From the NCBI RefSeq assembly GCF_004340465.1, contig NZ_SLVV01000005.1:128024-192023 (forward strand): 64,000 nt of DNA, in the 5' to 3' direction. Origin of the DNA: Mesobacillus foraminis. Lineage in GTDB: Bacteria > Bacillota > Bacilli > Bacillales > Cytobacillaceae. Under the pieces are notes generated by a model. That model was not told the origin of the DNA, did not search any database, and was given only the letters and a program-made list of their open reading frames with translations. Shown here piece by piece: positions 26,592-34,259 of the stretch (position 1 is its first letter; every line of letters starts with the position of its first letter). Both the position numbers and the translations under genes were made by a program.

Positions 26592-27822
26592 TACTTTCAC
26601 TCCTTGGTTTCATGACAATGTGCGGTTTAATAATCCCATCAATAAAACCATTTTTAATCAGTGGTGTTTGAACCAACCTATCACAATCTGTTTGGTAAAT
26701 TGCTCTACCTTTCAAACCCACTGGTAATGATTCAGCACCTTTCGTATCCAATACAACCATACTTTGAGTTGCATTTTTCAACCTAAAACATAAAGCAGCA
26801 CTTGTATTTGCTTTAACCTGTCTTGGAAATACATCAGCAGTTGGATATTGAGTTGCAAATATTAGTCGATAGCCAATTCCAGCTCCCATTCGTGCGATTT
26901 CTCCAAGTAAGTAAAGTGCTCTATCCGCTTGATCCTTCTTTTCAAATCCATTGATTTCAGCACCTTCATCTACAATCACGAAGTGTCTTTCAGTCCATCC
27001 AGCTTCCCCTATGTCTTCCCAACCTTTAGATAAGAAATGTTCCTGTCTTTTAACCATTTCAGTATGAATTGCTTCCAATGCTTCAAGTGTTTCCTTACTG
27101 TTTTTAGCAACTGTATTAACCTGTTTGCAGTTTAAATATCGACTAAAGGCAAGACCACCCTTCAAATCAATCAAGGTTAGTTTTAAATTATCAGGCTGAT
27201 TGTTAATTAAGCTGGTAATGACATTCTTTAGAAAAACAGTTTTACCGTATCTTGTTTGACCTGCAACGACTAATATCTGCATCTTTTCAAAATTGTGCTT
27301 TACGAACTCTTTATAAGTCACACCTAATGGAATTTCCCATCCTTTGCAGTTATCCAGCATTTCTTTTGTGTAAGGTAAATCTTTAGTCAAGCCTTCATCA
27401 AAAACCCTGAAAATTAACATACCGTCATATTCCATTTCGATTTCCTTGTTGACTGGTTCACGATTATTAATGATATTTTGAATTTGTTTCAGTATGGTTT
27501 TGTCTAACTTCAACTCTTTAAAATCCTTCAAATTGATTTTCCTTACACTTCGATTGTTCAAGCCATCTTTAAACTTTCCATACTTATCTTGAAAATCTTC
27601 AAGTTCTAATCCAAGTGGAATTTTATACACGTATTCGGTAAATTTCTTTTCTTTGTTGTATCGTCTTCTGTAAAGCCTTATTTTTTCTTCCTTTGTATAA
27701 AGTCCACAATTATCTGCAATTTTTATAATTTTGTCATGATCACTGTTCAAATTGTTCTTTTTGTAATAACTAGCTCCAAGCACTCCCAACATACTTCCAG
27801 TAGTTACAATCTCAAACAGCAT
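26524..27822 (-). CDS. FtsK/SpoIIIE-type DNA translocase ATPase
   Basis: A 432-aa protein: a short hydrophobic N-terminus, a charged region, and a RecA-like motor from about residue 170 with Walker A VVAGQTRYGKTVFLKN (near 186-200), Walker B HFVIVDEGAEI (D285, E286) and the late LIFATQYPTADVFPRQVKAN. It lacks the four membrane helices and gamma domain of chromosomal FtsK. Such ATPases act as coupling or pump proteins (ConQ/TcpA type) in integrative elements and also occur in Bacillus phages. It overlaps the Replic_Relax gene start and heads the block to 24552. Confidence 0.88.
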   Translation of the reverse strand: MLFEIVTTGSMLGVLGASYYKKNNLNSDHDKIIKIADNCGLYTKEEKIRLYRRRYNKEKKFTEYVYKIPLGLELEDFQDKYGKFKDGLNNRSVRKINLKDFKELKLDKTILKQIQNIINNREPVNKEIEMEYDGMLIFRVFDEGLTKDLPYTKEMLDNCKGWEIPLGVTYKEFVKHNFEKMQILVVAGQTRYGKTVFLKNVITSLINNQPDNLKLTLIDLKGGLAFSRYLNCKQVNTVAKNSKETLEALEAIHTEMVKRQEHFLSKGWEDIGEAGWTERHFVIVDEGAEINGFEKKDQADRALYLLGEIARMGAGIGYRLIFATQYPTADVFPRQVKANTSAALCFRLKNATQSMVVLDTKGAESLPVGLKGRAIYQTDCDRLVQTPLIKNGFIDGIIKPHIVMKPRSESSEPQNSKEDTKAGEYTTEFKEI

Positions 27823-28041
27823 CCCACCACGCTCCTTTAGGTATATCTATAGATATAGTCCCTTGCTTAACGAACACGAATACGAATGCGACAAAGGTAG
27901 AATTGGTAAGGGATTTACTGGCTTTGTTACTATTCGCTCTAGTGCGTTTGCCCTGTAATGTTATTGCGTATAGTAGAGTGTATGGGCATATGACTAAAAA
28001 GTTATCTTGTACTCATAAAATTTCTGAATAATTTTCAAAGT
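27823..28041. promoter_or_regulatory. divergent control region with palindrome and hexamer repeats
   Basis: Between the FtsK-like gene and the HTH regulator. It holds a perfect 16-bp palindrome TATATCTATAGATATA (27842-27857) and tandem hexamers ACGAAC ACGAAT ACGAAT GCGACA at 27870-27893. It may contain the operator of the HTH protein or a nick/transfer site for the downstream module. Confidence 0.45.
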
Positions 28042-28069
28042 ATGACTTTAAAGGGATTTGTACTATAAT
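28042..28069 (+). promoter_or_regulatory. promoter of the HTH regulator
   Basis: ATGACT, 16-bp spacer, TATAAT at 28064-28069, 27 bp before ATG. Confidence 0.65.
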
Positions 28070-28095
28070 GTGGAATATATTCTTGAGGTGTTAGT

Positions 28096-28302
28096 ATGAA
28101 AAGTAGGATAGGCGAATTAATTGAGGAAAAAGGTTTTATGAAAAAACATATTGCCAAGCAATTAGGAATAACTCCAACTCAGCTTTCAAATTGGATTCAC
28201 GACAATAATTATCCCCCGTTAAAAAAGGCATTTTTGTTAGCCGACTTATTAGAATGTAAGGTAGATGATCTGTATGAACGTGACATTAAAGATAAGATAT
28301 AA
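28096..28302 (+). CDS. XRE-type HTH regulator
   Basis: A 68-aa protein that is almost entirely a Cro/C1 helix-turn-helix (KKHIAKQLGITPTQLSNWIH, then PPLKKAFLLADLLECKVDDL). It is divergent from the FtsK-like gene, so it may repress the transfer-like block. A ribosome site GAGGTG is 6 nt before ATG. Confidence 0.85.
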   Translation: MKSRIGELIEEKGFMKKHIAKQLGITPTQLSNWIHDNNYPPLKKAFLLADLLECKVDDLYERDIKDKI

Positions 28303-28483
28303 CTCTCCTGCCGGTATCGTAACTCAAGGTGGTACATTTCCACTAAAGAGAAGAAAACCAGAGCAGGTTGCATATGAATGGCTGCAGGAAATAAAACGTG
28401 AAGTGAATTATGAAGGATTTGTTCAAGTTACTGTTGATGAAGAAGACATAACAGAAAAAGTAAAATCTCTAGGTTTAAAATAG
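28274..28483 (+). CDS. hypothetical protein
   Basis: A 69-aa small protein, alpha/beta, with TQGGTFPLKRRKPEQVAYEW. It overlaps the end of the HTH gene by 29 bp in another frame, so it is probably translationally coupled. Three ATG/GTG starts are possible; ATG 28274 is chosen. No family recognised. Confidence 0.6.
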   Translation: MNVTLKIRYNSPAGIVTQGGTFPLKRRKPEQVAYEWLQEIKREVNYEGFVQVTVDEEDITEKVKSLGLK

Positions 28484-28490
28484 ACCTGTA

Positions 28491-28509
28491 CGAAAATATG
28501 TTCTATAAT
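28491..28509 (+). promoter_or_regulatory. LexA-box-like site overlapping a -10 box
   Basis: CGAAAATATGTTCT (28491-28504) matches 12 of 14 bases of the Bacillus LexA consensus CGAACATATGTTCG and abuts TATAAT at 28504-28509. It would put the next gene under SOS control. Confidence 0.5.
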
Positions 28510-28542
28510 GAAAATTGAATATTTAAACAGGGGTGAGAGGAT

Positions 28543-28923
28543 ATGGAAGAAGTAGAAGCACGTTGGAAATCAAATCAAGATGTTAACAATATTCAAGGAT
28601 TAATTGATTTAGTAACTGATGAATACGGAAATTACTACACACCCTACAAAACAACTAATCAAGGCAGTAAATTAACCGAAGTCGTTTTATGCCATGCTCT
28701 TTACGATAATGCTTTTTCTATGGTTTTCTTGCAGGATGAGTGGAAAGAAGTCTACAAGTTCAGTCATTTAGGAGAGCCCCTGGTTGATACACTAAATGCC
28801 CATATAGCTAGTTTAAATGAAAGTGGTAGAGTAATTTTCTCTGTTAAAAAACTTATAGAAAACGGAACACAAGTTTCTTTCTATAAGATAACTAGCTACA
28901 AAACCCAAAATAAAGGAAAATAA
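28543..28923 (+). CDS. hypothetical protein, possibly SOS-controlled
   Basis: A 126-aa soluble protein without a domain I recognise, beginning MEEVEARWKSNQDVNNIQGL. It has its own promoter-like sequence with a LexA-like box, a GGTGAGAGG ribosome site and a terminator. It is the last plus-strand gene before the convergent amidase. Confidence 0.65.
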   Translation: MEEVEARWKSNQDVNNIQGLIDLVTDEYGNYYTPYKTTNQGSKLTEVVLCHALYDNAFSMVFLQDEWKEVYKFSHLGEPLVDTLNAHIASLNESGRVIFSVKKLIENGTQVSFYKITSYKTQNKGK

Positions 28924-28927
28924 CACT

Positions 28928-28957
28928 AAGCCCTTCCTTGTAGAGAAGGGCTTTTTT
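28928..28957. terminator. bidirectional terminator
   Basis: AAGCCCTTC, 8-nt loop, GAAGGGCTTTTTT, between the plus-strand unit and the convergent endolysin. Confidence 0.9.
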
Positions 28958-28963
28958 ATGTAC

Positions 28964-29899
28964 TTATCTACTTTTAAATCTAACGTATTTAGTGTTTGAG
29001 GTTATGTATGTACCTGATTTTAATTTGTACATCTTACTTCCATTAACAGTCAAAGTTTCAACCACTGTAAGTACAGTACCTTTATCAACTGTATCTTCTT
29101 TTGCATTCCAGTCAGGTTTATTGTAATACCATAACTCATCAACTAATACTGTAACTGTTCCAACTGCATCAGTTTTAGCTTTTTGTTCTTTCAAATTTAA
29201 AACCACTCCAATTTGAAGTGGTTCAAGATTCTTACCTTTATTTAATGCTTTCAGTTCATTTACAGTAATACCATTGTCATTTGCAATGCTCCACAATGTA
29301 TCCCCCGGCTTTATTTTGTAGGTATTTACAGCCGCCTTACTTACCCCTTCAGAAGTCTTTTGAGCAGGTTTTAGAGCGTTATTTACGCATGATTTGAACC
29401 TGTTGAACTCTGCTGGTTTATTAACCCAAGGTAAAGGACATGGCTTTCCTGTGACTTGATAGTGCATGTATAAATCATTCTCATCTAATTTGAACTTTTT
29501 ACATAAATCTGTAACTACTTTAACTGTCCTATTGAATGTATCAGGATGAATTGATCCATCTTTCTCAATGCACATTTCCACAGCAATTGTAGTTAAATTA
29601 GCATTTCCACCTTTGTAATACGATGCAGTAGCCTTGAATTTCTCAATTTTACACGAACGGTCATTAGCATGATAAGCAACCTTATCCAGTGGAAGGATTA
29701 AAATTGCTTCATCCTTATCAACAAAGATATGTGCTGAAGCATACCTATCTTTAAGGTTATTAAAATATTTCTGATGATTCTTTGCTGTTGCACCGGGATT
29801 AGCAGTGTAATGTAGAATGATTCCTTTTACAGACAACAATTTAAAATTAGGATGACTATACGGATTAACCTTTATAATGTCCTCTCTCCAATTAGCCAT
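28964..29899 (-). CDS. N-acetylmuramoyl-L-alanine amidase endolysin with LysM
   Basis: A 311-aa phage lysin. An amidase_2 domain covers residues 1-160, with zinc ligands in GIILHYTANPGATAKNH, the later His in KVAYHANDRS and MHYQVTGKPCPLPWVNK. A LysM domain follows at about 193-240 (YKIKPGDTLWSIANDNGI), then a C-terminal SH3-like segment. No signal peptide: release depends on the holin gene 15 bp upstream in the same operon. Confidence 0.95.
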   Translation of the reverse strand: MANWREDIIKVNPYSHPNFKLLSVKGIILHYTANPGATAKNHQKYFNNLKDRYASAHIFVDKDEAILILPLDKVAYHANDRSCKIEKFKATASYYKGGNANLTTIAVEMCIEKDGSIHPDTFNRTVKVVTDLCKKFKLDENDLYMHYQVTGKPCPLPWVNKPAEFNRFKSCVNNALKPAQKTSEGVSKAAVNTYKIKPGDTLWSIANDNGITVNELKALNKGKNLEPLQIGVVLNLKEQKAKTDAVGTVTVLVDELWYYNKPDWNAKEDTVDKGTVLTVVETLTVNGSKMYKLKSGTYITSNTKYVRFKSR

Positions 29900-29913
29900 T
29901 ACTTACCACCCCT

Positions 29914-30132
29914 TTATTTATCGACCAAGATTTGTTTAATTTCAGTTACATCTTTAGATAATGAAGAGAATGCCTTAGCTTGTTCTTCAATCACTTGCTG
30001 GTTTTTTGTAATTGTTTCTTGATATTGCGCTTCACGTTCTTTGTTGTTTCTCATAGTCGAAAACAATAGCCACACGAACAGAATTGCAAAACCGCCTTCT
30101 TTTATAAACATACTTAAAATTTGATCTTCCAT
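29914..30132 (-). CDS. BhlA/UviB family holin
   Basis: A 72-aa protein: one N-terminal transmembrane helix (GGFAILFVWLLFSTM) and a long charged coiled tail (NNKEREAQYQETITKNQQ). This matches BhlA-type holins or holin-associated proteins. ATG 30132 is preferred over GTG 30144 because of the ribosome site GTGGGTG. Directly upstream of the amidase. Confidence 0.9.
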   Translation of the reverse strand: MEDQILSMFIKEGGFAILFVWLLFSTMRNNKEREAQYQETITKNQQVIEEQAKAFSSLSKDVTEIKQILVDK

Positions 30133-30160
30133 TTTTGCACCCACTTTCTTAAGACAAAAT

Positions 30161-30189
30161 AAAAAAGCCCTGAATTATCAGAGCTTTCA
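30161..30189 (-). terminator. terminator before the lysis genes
   Basis: AAAGCTCTGA, loop, TCAGGGCTTTTTT on the minus strand, ending the upstream unit. Confidence 0.75.
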
Positions 30190-30190
30190 C

Positions 30191-30718
30191 TTATTCATTC
30201 TTCAATTTTTTCGTTTCATCTAACAAGCTAGGTAATGCTTCATAATTCTCTGCAGTAATAGCATTCTGAATTTCTTTTAACTTCTCAAAGAATGTAACCT
30301 TATCAGGATAGAATTCTTGTAAGTTTGCCTGATAAAGCATCACTTGAGTGTGCCACCAATCTTTGTCATTTTTATCACTAGCTAACTGTCTTAATTTAAT
30401 GTCTAATTGATCCCAATCATCAAATAAATAAACAATCTCAGCTTTATTTACTTTGTCAATTAGATCAGTTCCTTTATAAACATCCCAAGGCATACCTTGA
30501 ATTGAAACAGTTCTTTCAGTTGGATGATTAACCTTTACAACTTCTTTTGGTTCACTTTCTACAGGAGTACTTTCCACTTCTTCTTTCTTCGTTTCAACCT
30601 TCTCAATTTTTTCAACTGGTTTCTTTTCTTGTACACTAGCTTCTTTATCACCTAGACTAAAAAGTACTCCACCAAGTATTGCTGCTCCAGCTACACCAGA
30701 TATAATTAACTTTTTCAA
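30191..30718 (-). CDS. membrane-anchored or secreted phage protein
   Basis: A 175-aa protein: an N-terminal hydrophobic segment (IISGVAGAAILGGVLFSLG) that could be an anchor or uncleaved signal, a Lys/Glu/Val repeat linker (residues 27-62), and an 110-residue helical outer domain with SIQGMPWDVYKGTDLIDK. It sits between tail and lysis genes with its own terminator. Such cargo can alter the host surface or block superinfection; no specific function is supported. Confidence 0.7.
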   Translation of the reverse strand: MKKLIISGVAGAAILGGVLFSLGDKEASVQEKKPVEKIEKVETKKEEVESTPVESEPKEVVKVNHPTERTVSIQGMPWDVYKGTDLIDKVNKAEIVYLFDDWDQLDIKLRQLASDKNDKDWWHTQVMLYQANLQEFYPDKVTFFEKLKEIQNAITAENYEALPSLLDETKKLKNE

Positions 30719-30786
30719 AGTAATCCCGCCATTTCCTGATTATGTAAATATAGTATAATCCTTTTGGAAATGAATGCAATATTTTT

Positions 30787-30984
30787 TTAAACTTCTGATA
30801 AAACTTCTAACGTAGGTACAACTGGTATGACGGCTTTAACATCAATTCGAGATAAAATTAACTCTCCAAAAGCTACAGTATTAATTTGATTATCATTTAA
30901 GAGGTCATTAATCTGAATGGCATCAAAGGTTTCCACTTCTGCATTGTAGACATTTCCACTGTGTGTAATGATTCTTAATTCCAT
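30787..30984 (-). CDS. hypothetical tail-associated protein
   Basis: A 65-aa beta-rich protein (MELRIITHSGNVYNAEVETF). Its ATG shares one base with the preceding TAA, so it is coupled to the His-rich tail segment. Proteins of this size at this place often accompany tail fibres. Confidence 0.65.
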   Translation of the reverse strand: MELRIITHSGNVYNAEVETFDAIQINDLLNDNQINTVAFGELILSRIDVKAVIPVVPTLEVLSEV

Positions 30985-31460
30985 TAATAATTTCCATCTC
31001 CTCTACTTTGAATGAAGAACTGAGTTGTAATTTGAGCTGTAATTCTTCCTAGATCATTAGGAGTTATTTCAACTGAATGCCATCCACGAACAACTTTCCC
31101 ACCACTATCCTGCTTTAGATAAGGAATTAAATTAATATTGTCACCTGAAGTAGATGTATGAGGTACTGTATTCCCATCAACTTTAATTGTAACTGCAGAA
31201 GATGTTCTATTTAATTTGTAAATCCCATGCTGTATTTCATGGGTGTGGTCTGGCAGGGTAAAGTCATGTGTATGATCAGGGATGGTGACATCATGAGAGT
31301 GATTAGGCGTACTGAAATTGTGCGTATGTGACGGAATTGAGACACTGTGCGTATGGTTCGGAATCGTTACACTATGATTGTGTGTTAATTCATCAGTGAT
31401 TTCCAGTGCGTGAGTGTGTTCATCATACTCATGATTTGGCAAGTGAGTCGACGTATACAT
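30984..31460 (-). CDS. His-rich tail tip domain, C-terminal part of the Tal protein
   Basis: A 158-aa frame with six to seven HxH repeats spaced by about ten residues (NHTHSVSIPSHTHNF, PNHSHDVTIPDHTHDF) and then a beta-rich end (GWHSVEITPNDLGRITAQIT). Repeated HxH collars coordinate iron in trimeric phage fibres such as T4 gp12. ATG 31460 has no ribosome site; the same frame runs upstream through a Gly/Ser linker to the tail gene, so this is very probably the end of one larger protein. Confidence 0.75.
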   Translation of the reverse strand: MYTSTHLPNHEYDEHTHALEITDELTHNHSVTIPNHTHSVSIPSHTHNFSTPNHSHDVTIPDHTHDFTLPDHTHEIQHGIYKLNRTSSAVTIKVDGNTVPHTSTSGDNINLIPYLKQDSGGKVVRGWHSVEITPNDLGRITAQITTQFFIQSRGDGNY

Positions 31461-31600
31461 GTAAAATCCAGGACTTGCAGATGTACTTGTTGCTGTTGTA
31501 CCTCCACCACTACTTGAGGTTTGTGAACTACCTCCACCTGATGCAGTAGAAGTGCTTACTCCTCCACCACTAGAGCTAGAGGCCGTGGTTCCTCCACACC
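31461..31600 (-). other. Gly/Ser linker in the shifted frame, joining two tail frames
   Basis: In the frame of 30984-31460 the DNA from about 31599 encodes GGTTASSSSGGG and further Ser/Thr/Gly repeats up to TSASPGFYMYTST. Restoring one G near 31597-31598 (GGTGTGG to GGTGGTGG) joins it to the tail gene frame that now ends after out-of-frame EEPRPLALVVEE. Confidence 0.7.
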
Positions 31601-32875
31601 TTTAGTTGTAGTTGAAGTTGCTCCCCCACCTTCTGTTGCTTTACCATATGTTCTAAATTCAGAAGTTTCAAAGCTTAAAAGCAGTTTATTTACCCTAACC
31701 ATTTCTTCAGGTAAATAAAACCGAATTGTAGCCGGATTATTTTTATCAGCATTATCGTTATAATCATGTGAATCAATATTAGTTGCACCCTGAGCATAAA
31801 GATCATTAATTTGTTGTCTTCTTTGCATGTCTGATTGAGTAGCCCCTAAATCATCAGTTTTATTACCTACTTCTAACGAGATATCACCGGGATTACCTAT
31901 CATATCGGACTTTGAATCTTTCATAATCCTAAGATCAACTGTTTTACCAACACTCGGTACAACTAATCGTACAATTCGACCCATTTTAAATTTATCAATG
32001 TCCTCACCAGTGATTGAAGAAAGGTCTGCTGCTGAAACATCCCATGAAACAATAATTTCACGCCATTTGTTCATAAGTGCGACAGCATTTGCTTTGAGTG
32101 TAGCAGCATCTTCAAACCGTTTATCTGCCCATATGTATTCCCTAACACCAAACTCAGCAATTGATGCTTTGTCCTCGACATAAGGGATGCCATTATTAAC
32201 TGATTCAATTGTTAATTGATTATCCCCTTCACCATAACCTAAAGGGTAAATTCGATTGTATATACCCATAGGATCTTCAACAATTTGCAATCCCTTAAGA
32301 TTTTTACCTTCCCTTATTTCACATGTCACTATATCTTCAGCTATCTCTAAATTTAATGTCCAAGGATAGCTTTTAGTATCCCAAGTCCATTGGTATTGAA
32401 CGTCAAATGGTTGAGGTATGCTAAAAATAGCCGACAAAAGGTTGTCATTTTCCCATTTGTAAGAAAAATAACGGGTAATTTCAACTTTCCCTAACTTCCA
32501 ATGCTGCTCTTTTTGTCTGTTCATTAAGTATTGAAGTGATTCCTTAGTAGGTAAATTATCAAGTTGATGGTATTTAAATAAGGAACTATCCAGTAAGGTT
32601 GCTAGTACATGTTCACATTCATATGTAATGTTATTATTGCTCTCATCCTTGCTTATGGTTTTAGGGATAATTCGAAAAAGGCCAATATATTCATCATTTG
32701 AATCATCAGTGATTTCCACATAATTCAATGGCTTACACTCTGCGTTTTTCTCATCATTTAAAGGCAAAGAAAAAGAGGCTTTCCATAATTCATTGAAAGA
32801 CCTCTCATAACTTACTCCATATGCATTTTCTAAAATAGCTAAGGGTTTTAATTCCTGATTTAAAATTTTTATCAT
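31556..32875 (-). CDS. tail endopeptidase / tail-associated lysin (Tal) N-terminal part
   Basis: A 439-aa protein of the prophage endopeptidase tail family (PF06605 type): MIKILNQELKPLAILENAYG at the start, then the T4 gp27-like hub with EITDDSNDEYIGLFRI and TYECEHVLATLLD, and the long coiled end DMQRRQQINDLYAQGATNID. The start at 32875 overlaps the previous stop as ATGA. The last 12 residues are out of frame after an apparent one-base deletion near 31598; the true C-terminus lies in 30984-31600. Confidence 0.85.
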   Translation of the reverse strand: MIKILNQELKPLAILENAYGVSYERSFNELWKASFSLPLNDEKNAECKPLNYVEITDDSNDEYIGLFRIIPKTISKDESNNNITYECEHVLATLLDSSLFKYHQLDNLPTKESLQYLMNRQKEQHWKLGKVEITRYFSYKWENDNLLSAIFSIPQPFDVQYQWTWDTKSYPWTLNLEIAEDIVTCEIREGKNLKGLQIVEDPMGIYNRIYPLGYGEGDNQLTIESVNNGIPYVEDKASIAEFGVREYIWADKRFEDAATLKANAVALMNKWREIIVSWDVSAADLSSITGEDIDKFKMGRIVRLVVPSVGKTVDLRIMKDSKSDMIGNPGDISLEVGNKTDDLGATQSDMQRRQQINDLYAQGATNIDSHDYNDNADKNNPATIRFYLPEEMVRVNKLLLSFETSEFRTYGKATEGGGATSTTTKGVEEPRPLALVVEE

Positions 32876-34194
32876 ACAATCACCGTTCCTGAAATGAGTA
32901 TCCAATCAGAAACAGCTCCATCAGAACCCACTGTCCTGAAAATCCTCTCAGGTGTTGCCCTTGAATTACGTGTGAGTTCTTGATAAACACCTGAATCAGT
33001 ATCTTTTCCTGAAACAGTAATCCACCATCCTGCTAAACCTTTTCGACTTGATGGAAAGTCACTGAGTGCATCTGCTTCATTTGTGGCTGCATAATACAAA
33101 CCGGGAACCCTTAAATCTTTAAGTGCAGTAACGCCTGTCGATGTTATTCTATGACACTTCCCATCATCTCTTGTAAGCTTAATATTCTGCGTTCTTTCAG
33201 CAGCATAACCTATAAATTTGTCTACTCCAACATTAGACGAAAAGGCAAATAATTTCTGTCTCCTTCGTCCTGTTGCATCGGTTACAACAACACAAAGCAA
33301 GGTTTTATATCCTGTATAAGGATCAGTGTAAAGGAATAGTCCTTCAGGTTCTCCAAAATCCTCTTCATATGAATTAGTACCACTTTTACCAACAGGATTC
33401 TGAAAAACATCAACTATTTGCTTTTTACTTACGTCAATTTGATACAATGTAAAATCATTAGCTACTTGACCAAATGTTAGATATAGATTATTCCCATCTA
33501 AACACATTCCCTGTATTACTTGGTTATTCATTGAAGAAGGGTAATCATACCGATAAAGAACATTTTCTATCCTTGCCTTTACATCTGATAACTTTCGTAC
33601 TTCAACATAACTTACTGGACTTCCACTAGTGGTATTTGTGTGACGGAAAGCAATTAAACCGTTTTTAGAATCCGTAAAAGGACTCATGTAAATTTTTGAG
33701 TTTGGAAACTCAGTAAACTTTTCAACGCTACTGCTGTTTATGTTTATTTCTGTCCCACCACGATAAGGGTATCTTGTTAGATATTGAGTCACCTGATTCC
33801 CATTTGAATCAACCTTTAACATATTCGACCAAATGTACATTGTGCCCCCAACACGCTCTAATCCAATTGTTGTACCATGCCCACCAAATCTAACAGTCAT
33901 ACTATCCAAAAGATTTCCGTTTAGTGTTAATCGAGATATTACAAAAGACTCCTCTTTATCACCACTAAATGTGTAAGCTTGAGTTGCGTATATTTCATTG
34001 ACATTTTCATCAACAGATATTGTTTGGTTAACAGTACCTATTCCTAAATTTAAGTCATATAAATAAACCTGTTGTGCATTAGCCATGTCAAATTCTTTTA
34101 GGCCATGGTGATTCATTTTACTACTCTCAAGATAACTAAAATTATCATTAAGTACTTGAGAATTAATTTCTCCACCTACAGCTTTTAATGACAT
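32872..34194 (-). CDS. tail receptor-binding protein, beta-propeller-like
   Basis: A 440-aa protein. A short tail-attachment segment (MSLKAVGGEINSQVLNDNF) is followed by repeating beta blades (DENVNEIYATQAYTFSGD, VIQGMCLDGNNLYLTFGQV), resembling the helveticin-J-like propeller of staphylococcal phage receptor-binding proteins that contact teichoic acid. The C-terminal 90 residues (LKDLRVPGLYYAATNE, TVGSDGAVSDWILISG) are a fibre-tip fold seen in many phage fibres. Good ribosome site GGAGGTGG. Confidence 0.7.
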   Translation of the reverse strand: MSLKAVGGEINSQVLNDNFSYLESSKMNHHGLKEFDMANAQQVYLYDLNLGIGTVNQTISVDENVNEIYATQAYTFSGDKEESFVISRLTLNGNLLDSMTVRFGGHGTTIGLERVGGTMYIWSNMLKVDSNGNQVTQYLTRYPYRGGTEININSSSVEKFTEFPNSKIYMSPFTDSKNGLIAFRHTNTTSGSPVSYVEVRKLSDVKARIENVLYRYDYPSSMNNQVIQGMCLDGNNLYLTFGQVANDFTLYQIDVSKKQIVDVFQNPVGKSGTNSYEEDFGEPEGLFLYTDPYTGYKTLLCVVVTDATGRRRQKLFAFSSNVGVDKFIGYAAERTQNIKLTRDDGKCHRITSTGVTALKDLRVPGLYYAATNEADALSDFPSSRKGLAGWWITVSGKDTDSGVYQELTRNSRATPERIFRTVGSDGAVSDWILISGTVIV

Positions 34195-34211
34195 AATTCC
34201 ACCTCCAAAAT

Positions 34212-34240
34212 AAAAGAGCTCACAACAAGTGAGCTCTTAA
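34212..34240. terminator. terminator after the protease gene
   Basis: AAGAGCTCAC, 5-nt loop, GTGAGCTCTT, with TTTTATTTT on the minus strand. It separates the protease gene from the receptor-binding gene. Confidence 0.8.
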
Positions 34241-34259
34241 CTGAATCAGTATATTGTTT

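Noticed and set aside
27870-27893. CRISPR-like array
   Set aside because: Only hexamers without spacers; no array of regularly spaced repeats exists in the window.
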